In this document: one piece after another, positions 13,709-20,169 of the stretch
Position numbering within the stretch: the stretch's first letter is position 1
How the letters are laid out: each line of letters opens with the position of its first letter
DNA from: a virus
Reading direction: 5' to 3' (one strand)
DNA: 20,169 nt
IMG/VR virus record: IMGVR_UViG_3300027969_000501
Coordinates: 1-20,169 of that record
Translations under genes and position numbers: made by a program
The notes under the pieces: model-generated
Told to the model about the DNA's origin: nothing
Databases searched by the model: none
What the model saw: the letters and a program-made list of their open reading frames with translations, nothing else

Positions 13709-13720
13709 TCATATTATTTG
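13702..13720. promoter_or_regulatory. Perfect palindrome overlapping the clpA -35 (operator candidate)
   Basis: CAAATAAT-cat-ATTATTTG has two perfect 8-base arms. The left arm contains the dnaJ stop codon, and the right arm shares TTG with the -35 box of the clpA promoter. It could be an operator or a weak transcript-end hairpin; it is too AT-rich for a good terminator. Confidence 0.45.
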
Positions 13721-13746
13721 ACTTTCCCATTAACCAACTATATACT
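13718..13746 (+). promoter_or_regulatory. Sigma70-type promoter for the Clp-like gene, TTGACT-N17-TATACT
   Basis: The -35 TTGACT is at 13718-13723 (5 of 6) and the -10 TATACT at 13741-13746 (5 of 6), with an exact 17-base spacer. The predicted start near 13753 gives a leader of about 14 bases containing AAAGGA before the ATG at 13767. Confidence 0.7.
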
Positions 13747-13766
13747 AACAGTACTAAAAGGAATTT

Positions 13767-16046
13767 ATGCAGAATAACAAAGAAATTGAACTTATTGTCA
13801 ATCAGTCTATTAAGATAGCAAGAGACAAACATCACGACTATGTTCTTACTGAACATGTGTTGCTGGCGCTAATTCGACATGAGCCTTTTCGCAAGGCATT
13901 GGAAGGATTCGGCACCAGTGTGGATCTAATGGATCTAGAATTGGACTCATATCTTAACGGTCTTGTCAGTATTGCCAGTAAGAAAAAAGAAGTTAACCCA
14001 CGCAAAACTAATGCCCTTGAGCGTTGTTTTAATCGTGCTATGACAGCAGTATTATTTCAAGGTCGTCGCACTATGACTACCTATGATTTATATCTTGCTA
14101 TGACTAGTGAACACAACAGTCATGCTAATTATTTTCTTATGAAATATGGCGTGAAAAAACAAGAGTTCAAAGATTATTGGGATGCCAATTACAAATACGA
14201 AGAAGCTGAAATTTCATCGTCCGAGGCTGATGAAATTCTCAATGAATACTGTGTAAATCTAACTAAATTAGCTACTGAAGATAAGTTAGAACCAATGATT
14301 GGTCGTTCGTCTGAGTTAGACGAAATCATCACTGTATTAGCTCGTAAGTTTAAAGCTAATGTATTAATGGTGGGTGATCCGGGTGTTGGTAAGACTGCTA
14401 TCGCAGAAGGGCTTGCTCAAGAAATTGTAAAGAACAATGTACCTACATTTCTTAACGGACATGAAGTATGGAGTTTGGAAATAGGTTCATTGCTTGCCGG
14501 CAGTAAGTATCGCGGTGAGTTTGAAGAAAAATTCAAACAGGTTATCGGCGCATTAGAAGCCAAGAAGAATTGTATTTTGTTTGTTGATGAAGCACATACA
14601 ATGAAAGGAGCTGGCGCAAGTTCGCAATCATCATTAGACTTTGCCAATATGTTAAAGCCTGCTATTACCAAGGGTTATCTTAAAGTAATCGCAAGTACTA
14701 CATGGGAAGAATACTACGAATCATTTGAAAAAGATCGTGCCCTAATGCGCCGTTTTCATCGTGTGTCTATTGATGAACCTAATGCAGAAGTTACAGAACA
14801 GATTCTTATTGGACTGTCGCCACGACTTGAAACATTCCATAACGTACTGATTGATACTGATGCGATTAAGGCAGCTGTAGATCTATCCGGTCGTTACATT
14901 CATGATCGCAAGAACCCAGATAAATCAATTGACCTGTTAGATGGTGCTTGTGCTAAAGAACGTGTCAAAGACAAAGGTAATGTTACTATTACTAAAGAAA
15001 TGATCATGGCACAGTTGAGCCGTGTTACTGAAGTTCCAATGGATCGTCTACAAAATGAGCGGTCAACTAACATTGTTGGACTTGAAAGTAATATTAAAGA
15101 AAAGCTGTATGGACAGGATGACGCAGTAGATTCTGTACTTGAACGTGTATACATTAACTTCTCAGGCATTGGCAACGAAAATCGTCCTATTGCCAGCTTC
15201 TTATTCTTAGGACCAACTGGCACAGGTAAAACTGAATTAGCCAAGCTATTGTCACAACATCTTGATATGAAATTGTTAAAGTATGACATGTCAGAATTTG
15301 GCGAGAAGCATACGGTTAGTTCATTAATTGGTGCTCCACCAGGTTATGTTGGCTTTGAAGATGGTAACATTGGTGGTGGTAAACTTATTAGTGATATCAG
15401 TAAGAATCCATATTCAATCTTGTTGTTTGATGAAATTGAAAAAGCTCATCCAGACGTTATTAACATTATGTTACAAATGCTTGATGAAGCACGTATTACT
15501 GGTGCTAACGGTAAAACTGTCAATCTCAAGAACTGTATCATTATTATGACCAGTAATCTTGGTGCTCGTGATAACGAATCTAATAACATTGGTTTTGGTA
15601 AATCACTTGAAAAGACAGGATCAGAAGACAAGGCAATGAAAGACTTCTTTAAGCCAGAATTGCGTAATCGTATTGATCAAATTTGCCGATTCAAGAAACT
15701 AGATACATTAGCTATTAAGAAAATTGTATTGAAGTTTGTTGAGCAGTTGCAAACAAGTTTGTCTGCCAAGAACATCAAACTCAACTTAACAGAAGCAGTG
15801 ATTGATATGTTGGCTGATAAAGGTTATGATAATAAGATGGGTGCTCGACCATTAAATCGTAAGATTGATGAACTTATTCGTGTGCCACTTAGTAAGAAAA
15901 TCTTGTTTGAGCGCCTAGATAACTGTATTATCAATGCTATTATGACTGATGATAAGATTGAATTTACCATTATTCCTACCGCACAAGTAGCTACTGTAGA
16001 TAATTCTGGTATCATCATGTTAGGTGGTGAAACACCAGCAGTTTAA
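13767..16046 (+). CDS. ClpA/ClpC-like AAA+ protein unfoldase
   Basis: This 759-residue two-ring-domain Clp ATPase is about the length of E. coli ClpA (758). A Clp N domain occupies residues 1-140 (IARDKHHDYVLTEHVLLALI). D1 has Walker A GDPGVGKT (203-210), pore loop GSKYRGEFEEKF and Walker B CILFVDEAH. D2 has Walker A GPTGTGKT (482-489), pore loop GAPPGYVGFED, Walker B ILLFDEIEKAHPD, TSNLGA and RNRID sensor/finger segments, and a C-terminal KMGARPLNRKID box. No ClpB-type middle coiled coil separates D1 and D2, so it is an unfoldase rather than a disaggregase. An IGF tripeptide at 608-610 sits where ClpA has its IGL ClpP-docking loop. The gene has its own promoter and an AAAGGA Shine-Dalgarno. 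It should thread proteins into host ClpP or remodel them. Confidence 0.92.
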   Translation: MQNNKEIELIVNQSIKIARDKHHDYVLTEHVLLALIRHEPFRKALEGFGTSVDLMDLELDSYLNGLVSIASKKKEVNPRKTNALERCFNRAMTAVLFQGRRTMTTYDLYLAMTSEHNSHANYFLMKYGVKKQEFKDYWDANYKYEEAEISSSEADEILNEYCVNLTKLATEDKLEPMIGRSSELDEIITVLARKFKANVLMVGDPGVGKTAIAEGLAQEIVKNNVPTFLNGHEVWSLEIGSLLAGSKYRGEFEEKFKQVIGALEAKKNCILFVDEAHTMKGAGASSQSSLDFANMLKPAITKGYLKVIASTTWEEYYESFEKDRALMRRFHRVSIDEPNAEVTEQILIGLSPRLETFHNVLIDTDAIKAAVDLSGRYIHDRKNPDKSIDLLDGACAKERVKDKGNVTITKEMIMAQLSRVTEVPMDRLQNERSTNIVGLESNIKEKLYGQDDAVDSVLERVYINFSGIGNENRPIASFLFLGPTGTGKTELAKLLSQHLDMKLLKYDMSEFGEKHTVSSLIGAPPGYVGFEDGNIGGGKLISDISKNPYSILLFDEIEKAHPDVINIMLQMLDEARITGANGKTVNLKNCIIIMTSNLGARDNESNNIGFGKSLEKTGSEDKAMKDFFKPELRNRIDQICRFKKLDTLAIKKIVLKFVEQLQTSLSAKNIKLNLTEAVIDMLADKGYDNKMGARPLNRKIDELIRVPLSKKILFERLDNCIINAIMTDDKIEFTIIPTAQVATVDNSGIIMLGGETPAV

Positions 16047-16047
16047 G

Positions 16048-16055
16048 TATAAATA
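16048..16055 (+). promoter_or_regulatory. Exact T4 late promoter consensus TATAAATA
   Basis: The full 8-base T4 late consensus lies in the 16-base gap after the Clp gene. Transcription would start near 16061, two bases before the ATG at 16063, and no Shine-Dalgarno is present. It is the best late promoter in the window and marks a switch from a host-type promoter block to a late block. Confidence 0.65.
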
Positions 16056-16062
16056 ATAGACT

Positions 16063-16431
16063 ATGACAACTTTCACAAACGAAGCATTACTACCAGCCAC
16101 TACATACGGAACTCCATCAGGCAACTATGATGGATCTAGTACCAGTTTTATTGGTAATGCTATTCCGGCTGCTAACTATTATGGTGGTCAGGGTTCAGCC
16201 CAGACTGCTATAATTCAATCAACCGGATTTGTGGGAGTTGTTACTATTGAAGCAACACTAAATGATTGGACACAGCAAGCACTATGGTTTGAAGTTGAAA
16301 CCTATGGTAATGCCAATGTTGCTACTACTGATACACAAGCAATTAACATGCTAGGCAATTTTGTATGGCTACGAGCTAAAGTAACCGACTTTACTGCCGG
16401 TTCATTAAACTCAGCTAATGTGGTTTATTAA
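16063..16431 (+). CDS. Small beta-rich virion-type protein (122 aa)
   Basis: The 122 residues are rich in Thr, Ala, Asn and Gly with no charged helices. They open MTTFTNEALLPATTYGTPSG, continue with STGFVGVVTIEATLNDW and WFEVETYGN, and end NFVWLRAKVTDFTAGSLNSA. The pattern (GF-x-G-x-V-x-(I/L)E-A-T-L...N-F-VW-(L/I)RA-x-V-x-DFT-x-G) suggests a small jelly-roll or beta-sandwich protein, such as a head decoration or tail-tip component. I recall similar short proteins in T4-like aquatic phages but cannot name one. It is preceded directly by the exact late promoter and is probably leaderless. The stop TAA shares a base with the next ATG. Confidence 0.6.
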   Translation: MTTFTNEALLPATTYGTPSGNYDGSSTSFIGNAIPAANYYGGQGSAQTAIIQSTGFVGVVTIEATLNDWTQQALWFEVETYGNANVATTDTQAINMLGNFVWLRAKVTDFTAGSLNSANVVY

Positions 16432-17255
16432 TGAAAACTTTAGTAATTTATCCGGGCAGATTTCAACCCGGACACCTAGGACACAAATCTAGCTACGATT
16501 ATCTTGTTGATAAATTCGGAGAAGAAAACGTATATGTGGCCACTAGTGATGTTACTGCGCCAGTTACTAATCCATTCAATTTTGATGATAAAGTGCAGGT
16601 ATTGACCAAACTAGGCATTCCTGCTAGTCATATTGTCAAGGTGCGTAATCCGTATCAAGCACAAGAAATAGTTAAAGATGTTGCTGAGCCAGATGACACA
16701 GTATTAATTTTTGCTGTAAGTGAAAAAGACATGGATGGTGATGCTGCTAGATTTAAGTTCGGCATCAAGAAAAATGGCGAAGCTAGTTATATGCAGCCTT
16801 ATCCAGAAGGTGGTAAAAAGTTAAAATCAATGGTTAAACATGCCTATGTCATGATAACTCCTACTGTTGATTTTAAAGTAATGGATGAAGATGTTAATAG
16901 TTCTAGCACTATTCGTGATTTATACACAAATGGTAATGATAATGATCGTGGATATATTATTCATGATTTGTATGGCATGGATGATTATGCTATCAGGGAA
17001 TTGTTTGATAAGAAACTTGGTGTAGCTAAAAAATTAGCTGATATCGTAGTTCAAGAACCAAGTCTTGATGGCGATGTAATAGATCAACCTATGCCCGTAG
17101 TACGAAATGAAAACAAACAACACAGAGCGAAACTGGCAAAATTACTAGAATCAACCCTAGTTGCCGAAAGAGACGCAAATTTAAGCTATAGCATAATTAA
17201 AGAAGACTTAGTTCCCAACTATATTGACGAAAAAACAGGCAGAAAATTTTACTAG
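16431..17255 (+). CDS. HxGH nucleotidylyltransferase (NMN adenylyltransferase/cytidylyltransferase-like)
   Basis: This 274-residue protein has a Rossmann-type nucleotidylyltransferase domain at residues 1-165. It shows VIYPGRFQPGHLGHKSSYDY with the HxGH motif at 15-18, a nucleotide-binding VYVATSDV strand, and SSSTIRD at 157-163, which matches the (I/S)SST-x-(I/V)R phosphate-binding motif. Such enzymes transfer AMP or CMP to a small phosphorylated substrate (NMN, phosphopantetheine, glycerol-phosphate and so on). The substrate is not readable. About 110 further residues have no recognised fold and end in a polar tail. There is no nicotinamide phosphoribosyltransferase nearby, so an NAD salvage role as in KVP40 is only one option. 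The start overlaps the preceding TAA by one base. It is followed by a glycosyltransferase gene. Confidence 0.8.
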   Translation: MKTLVIYPGRFQPGHLGHKSSYDYLVDKFGEENVYVATSDVTAPVTNPFNFDDKVQVLTKLGIPASHIVKVRNPYQAQEIVKDVAEPDDTVLIFAVSEKDMDGDAARFKFGIKKNGEASYMQPYPEGGKKLKSMVKHAYVMITPTVDFKVMDEDVNSSSTIRDLYTNGNDNDRGYIIHDLYGMDDYAIRELFDKKLGVAKKLADIVVQEPSLDGDVIDQPMPVVRNENKQHRAKLAKLLESTLVAERDANLSYSIIKEDLVPNYIDEKTGRKFY

Positions 17256-17268
17256 TCATGTGCGATAG

Positions 17269-17276
17269 CGTAAATA
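17269..17276 (+). promoter_or_regulatory. T4-type late promoter element (CGTAAATA)
   Basis: The TAAATA core at 17271-17276 lies in the 47-base gap before the glycosyltransferase gene. The predicted start near 17282 leaves a 21-base leader holding the GAGGAA Shine-Dalgarno. Support is positional. Confidence 0.35.
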
Positions 17277-17302
17277 TCTGTACATAATTTAATGAGGAAT
17301 TT

Positions 17303-18238
17303 ATGACAACTACACAACAAGCCGATACATCAGCGGCACCTACTACTGAAACACCAACCGCTGCGGCTGCTCCAGTAGATCAAGCTCCACAAGCAGGTCA
17401 AGTACAAGTCAACGTTGACTTCTTAAAAACAACAAGAGTACATATCTGTATGCCATGCTATGGTGGTATGCTTACTGAATCTACTTTCATGAGTTACATC
17501 AAATGGGCTAACACAGCACGACAGTTAGGCATTGATTGGACTATGGAAACAATGACAAATGAATCATTGATTTCTCGTGCTCGTAACACACTTACGGCTA
17601 AGTTTCTCTCAAATCCAGATTCAACCCACTTAATGTTTATTGATGCTGATATTGGCTGGGAGCCATGGCATTTGCTAGTCATGTTAAATCGTGACGTAGA
17701 CGTTATCGGTGGATTATATCCTATGAAATCGTTACCAGTTAAATGGTGTGTCAACGGATTTGACGGCGCAGAAGAAGGTCCAGATGGTCTACAAGAAGTT
17801 ACCAAAACTGGCACTGGCTTCTTGTTAATGAAGCGTCATGTATTTGAGAAGTTGAACGCTCATCCTGCTGTTAAGCCATTCAATAGTGATATCGGTCTAC
17901 CACCAGAATTGAATGTTTACATGAAAACATACTTTGATACAGCTGTTCGTGAGAATCGTTACTATTCAGAAGATTGGACATTCTGTGAAAATTGGCGTGA
18001 TTTAGGCGGTAAGATTTGGGTTGATAAACGTGTATTATTGCGTCACACTGGCACCTATGTGTTTGACTATGCTACACAAGATCAGTTGTATAAAGATTTA
18101 CATGCGTTAGCTATGCAGAATCAATCACAGTCTGTTGTTCAAGCTGCTCCTGCAGTAGCTGATACTTCACCACCACCAGCACCAGAAGAACCAGTGGCAA
18201 AAGTGGTGGCATCAAGCAAAGGCAAAAAAAATAAGTAA
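17303..18238 (+). CDS. GT-A-fold (family 2-like) glycosyltransferase
   Basis: This 311-residue protein is a predicted sugar transferase. After an Ala/Thr/Gln-rich N-terminal stretch of about 40 residues, the GT-A core begins with VHICMPCYGGML. It continues with SLISRARNTLTAKFL (N-terminal to the metal site), HLMFIDADIGWEPWHL with the DxD-type metal motif at D114-D116, VIGGLYPMK, a TGTGFLLMKRHVF segment and SEDWTFCENWRDLGGKIW. The S-(R/E)-D-W-x-F-C block is like the acceptor/catalytic ED motif of GT2 enzymes. The tail is Ala/Pro-rich and ends in GKKNK. GAGGAA lies before the ATG. Possible targets are phage DNA (as in T4 glucosylation), a virion protein or host surface glycans; the sequence does not decide. 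A terminator follows. Confidence 0.8.
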   Translation: MTTTQQADTSAAPTTETPTAAAAPVDQAPQAGQVQVNVDFLKTTRVHICMPCYGGMLTESTFMSYIKWANTARQLGIDWTMETMTNESLISRARNTLTAKFLSNPDSTHLMFIDADIGWEPWHLLVMLNRDVDVIGGLYPMKSLPVKWCVNGFDGAEEGPDGLQEVTKTGTGFLLMKRHVFEKLNAHPAVKPFNSDIGLPPELNVYMKTYFDTAVRENRYYSEDWTFCENWRDLGGKIWVDKRVLLRHTGTYVFDYATQDQLYKDLHALAMQNQSQSVVQAAPAVADTSPPPAPEEPVAKVVASSKGKKNK

Positions 18239-18256
18239 TCAGTAGTTTTATAAGGA

Positions 18257-18290
18257 AAAAGCCGTCATAGTTGATTCCGTGACGGTTTTT
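18257..18290 (+). terminator. Rho-independent terminator after the glycosyltransferase gene
   Basis: Stem: AAAA-G-CCGTCA (18257-18267) pairs with TGACGG-T-TTTT (18280-18290). That is six GC-rich pairs, one G-T wobble and four A-T pairs. The loop is 12 bases and the stem runs directly into a T-run. It starts 19 bases after the stop at 18238 and ends the block that begins at the exact late promoter. Confidence 0.85.
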
Positions 18291-18297
18291 GCTTTTT

Positions 18298-18305
18298 GAT
18301 AAATA
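18298..18305 (+). promoter_or_regulatory. T4-type late promoter (GATAAATA) abutting the start codon
   Basis: It matches 7 of 8 bases of the T4 late consensus and lies just past the terminator. T4 geometry puts the first transcribed base at 18311, which is the A of the ATG. There is no Shine-Dalgarno, so a leaderless message is predicted. Confidence 0.55.
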
Positions 18306-18310
18306 TATTA

Positions 18311-20169
18311 ATGAACATCCATCAATTAGAATCCTATAACTTAGCAGATGCTGTAAAGTTTCATGACTGCCTGAATCCATTACTATGGGATCGTCGTGAG
18401 AATTTACATCCTGAAATACGTGATCAATTGATGGCAATTGCCTCTGATTTTAGTGACTTTTTAGGTGTCAAAGATCTAGATCTCAAGGATATAACTATAT
18501 CCGGTAGTAACGCTGCCTATTCATATACTCCGTATTCCGATATTGACTTACACTTAATTGTTGATTTATCTAACGTAGAACATGAAGATGTGTATAGAGA
18601 GTTGTTTTCTGCCAAGAAGTCTATATACAATAAAGAAAATACTATTACCATCAAAGGTATTCCGGTTGAAGTATATGTACAAGATGCCACACAAGAGCAC
18701 CATAGCCAAGGAATTTACAGCGTATTAAATGGCGACTGGATTGAAATTCCTCGCAGGATTCAAGCTGACATAGATGATATAAGTGTTCGCAGCAAATATG
18801 AAGATTTAAGCAAGCGCATCAAAAAGGTTATCAAATCAAACGATTTGTCTCAGATGAATGCACTTATGGACAAGATTAGACAGATACGAGGTGTTGGATT
18901 AGCTGAAAAGGGCGAATTTGGACCTGAAAATCTAGCATTTAAGTTACTTAGAAATACAGGTGATCTTAAGAAATTACAGGCTGCTAGACAAACAGCAAAA
19001 GACCAAGAATTAAGTTTAAAAGAGCGAGTTCGCAATAGTACAAAATATGGCTATGGCACAGATTACATTGAAGAAGTTGGAATGACACCTGATGGAACAA
19101 ATCCTACTACTGCTCAATTTACCAATGAAGAAAAAAGTGATCATAAAAGTATGATCAAAGATTTCATGGAGTTTTGTGCTGATGAATTAAGCATAGACAA
19201 AGATATTAATTTAAGAATTCGACAGGACCCACAGTGGTCGGTACGTAATAAAACATTTGGCAGATACAATGATGGTACTAATGAATTAGAAGTTGGTATT
19301 GGCGGCAGACATATTATGGATGTGTTACGAACAGTGGCGCATGAATTAGTACATCAAAAACAAAACCAACACGAACAAATGCCGATGGATGCAGGTGAAG
19401 ACGGTAGCAAATATGAAAATGAAGCTAACGCACAAGCTGGAGTGCTGATGCGTAAGTATGGCAAATTACATCCTGAATTGTTTGCGGCAGAGTCGGATAC
19501 CCAGGATGTATTAGAATCAGAACAACGTGTGATAGCACATGGTTATGAGTATAATCGTAGAGATCAGCGTATAGCATGGACTAAAGAATTTGGTAGCGAA
19601 GCAGAGGCTAAAGAATGGGCTCGTCGTCGTAACGCTACTGTGCTAAGTATTGTTCCAAAACAACAGTTAGCAGAAAGCGCAAAACAAATAAACTGGATTA
19701 AGCCCAACTTTGATTTTGAATGGCACGAAGTTGAAGAACAATCTAAGATGAAGCAAGTACCGCCCGAAGTAAGAAAATATTATCAAAAACATTTTCCCAA
19801 CAAAGCCGCATGGCTTGCCGCAGTTCAAAATGGTAGAGCAGTTGTTGTGCCGCCTGATCATTCGTATGAGATTAGAAATGCCCCCCATGATAAGAAATCA
19901 CTACTGCAAGTCTTGGCTCCTACTTCTCATGAAGGCGCTATTGGACCTGCCAAACAGAAAAGGGTCAACGCACTATTTTCTAAAGGTGGTCCGATAGAAA
20001 TGCCTATCATACTAAAAACAAGTAAAGGTTTGTGGTTAATTGGTGGTAAGACCAGACTAGGAACCGCAAATTACATCAAAGGAATTCCTGCTAAAGTATG
20101 GATGATTGACGGTGACCAAGATGTGACGAAAGGTTTAAAAGAAGCATCCGGATACATTCCAACGGCCGC
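18311..20169 (+). CDS. Multidomain protein: nucleotidyltransferase fold + HExxH metallopeptidase + ParB/Srx-like segment (partial)
   Basis: The frame is open from the ATG at 18311 to the window end (619 residues, no stop yet). Domain 1: GSNAAYSYTPYSDIDLHLIV at residues 65-84, the GS...DxD signature of the polymerase-beta-like nucleotidyltransferase fold, with D77 and D79 as metal ligands. Domain 2: VAHELVHQKQNQ, an HExxH zinc site at 344-348, with a probable third ligand E371 in YENEANAQAG, 23 residues later; the spacing fits gluzincin-type peptidases. Domain 3: about residues 560-600, PIILKTSKGLWLIGGKTRLG then GIPAKVWMID, which resembles the G-x-TR-L motif and flanking strands of ParB/sulfiredoxin-like folds. 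Between domains 1 and 2 is a charged helical region. The start is set by the late element and agrees with a leaderless message. Confidence 0.75.
   Translation, partial: MNIHQLESYNLADAVKFHDCLNPLLWDRRENLHPEIRDQLMAIASDFSDFLGVKDLDLKDITISGSNAAYSYTPYSDIDLHLIVDLSNVEHEDVYRELFSAKKSIYNKENTITIKGIPVEVYVQDATQEHHSQGIYSVLNGDWIEIPRRIQADIDDISVRSKYEDLSKRIKKVIKSNDLSQMNALMDKIRQIRGVGLAEKGEFGPENLAFKLLRNTGDLKKLQAARQTAKDQELSLKERVRNSTKYGYGTDYIEEVGMTPDGTNPTTAQFTNEEKSDHKSMIKDFMEFCADELSIDKDINLRIRQDPQWSVRNKTFGRYNDGTNELEVGIGGRHIMDVLRTVAHELVHQKQNQHEQMPMDAGEDGSKYENEANAQAGVLMRKYGKLHPELFAAESDTQDVLESEQRVIAHGYEYNRRDQRIAWTKEFGSEAEAKEWARRRNATVLSIVPKQQLAESAKQINWIKPNFDFEWHEVEEQSKMKQVPPEVRKYYQKHFPNKAAWLAAVQNGRAVVVPPDHSYEIRNAPHDKKSLLQVLAPTSHEGAIGPAKQKRVNALFSKGGPIEMPIILKTSKGLWLIGGKTRLGTANYIKGIPAKVWMIDGDQDVTKGLKEASGYIPTA

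Noticed and set aside
15328-15549. A 73-codon leucine-rich plus-strand frame with apparent membrane-like composition.
   Set aside because: It is fully inside the Clp unfoldase D2 domain in another frame; the Clp frame carries all conserved motifs.

Overview
The window looks like part of the genome of a large T4-like myovirus of a Gram-negative, probably aquatic, bacterium. The sequence is AT-rich and tightly packed. Genes overlap or abut, and strands switch in blocks. Hallmark genes are a T4 gp44-type sliding-clamp loader, a phage PhoH ATPase, a gp31-like GroES co-chaperonin, long repetitive tail or virion proteins, and late-promoter elements of the T4 type (core TAAATA; one exact TATAAATA). 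A five-gene lysis cassette with a two-component spanin means a host with an outer membrane. I saw no rRNA, tRNA, CRISPR or insertion sequence, and no gene-free stretch over 300 bases (the longest is 9438-9623).

Layout. 1-3929 (+): end of a tail-fibre-like protein, a 922-residue protein with Ig-like repeats, and a 298-residue virion-type protein. 3974-5767 (+): small unrecognised genes, including a 173-residue protein that carries only the GRGS segment of bacterial DNA polymerase III alpha. 5767-8019 (+): GroES-like co-chaperonin, clamp loader, a hypothetical and a HAD phosphatase. 8007-9437 (-): GIY-YIG homing endonuclease downstream of phoH. 9624-10770 (+): two unrecognised genes. 10772-12810 (-): holin, secreted peptidoglycan-binding protein, GH19 endolysin, i-spanin and o-spanin. 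12920-16046 (+): DnaJ-like J-protein and ClpA/ClpC-like unfoldase, each behind its own sigma70-type promoter. 16063-18238 (+): small virion-like protein, HxGH nucleotidylyltransferase and GT-A glycosyltransferase, closed by a clear intrinsic terminator. 18311-end (+): a multidomain protein (nucleotidyltransferase fold, HExxH peptidase, probable ParB/sulfiredoxin-like segment) that runs off the window.

How it may work together. The phage brings three proteostasis factors (GroES-like, DnaJ-like, Clp unfoldase), which suggests that it redirects host GroEL, DnaK and ClpP. The unfoldase has an IGF loop where ClpP-docking loops sit. Two promoter classes can be read. Sigma70-type sites with exact 17-bp spacers precede the 74-aa gene, clamp loader, dnaJ and clpA; three of these four have palindromes at the promoter. 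TAAATA late-type sites precede the virion, lysis and unknown genes. Where the late site lies far enough upstream, the gene has a Shine-Dalgarno sequence. Where it abuts the ATG, the gene has none and the mRNA is predicted to be leaderless.
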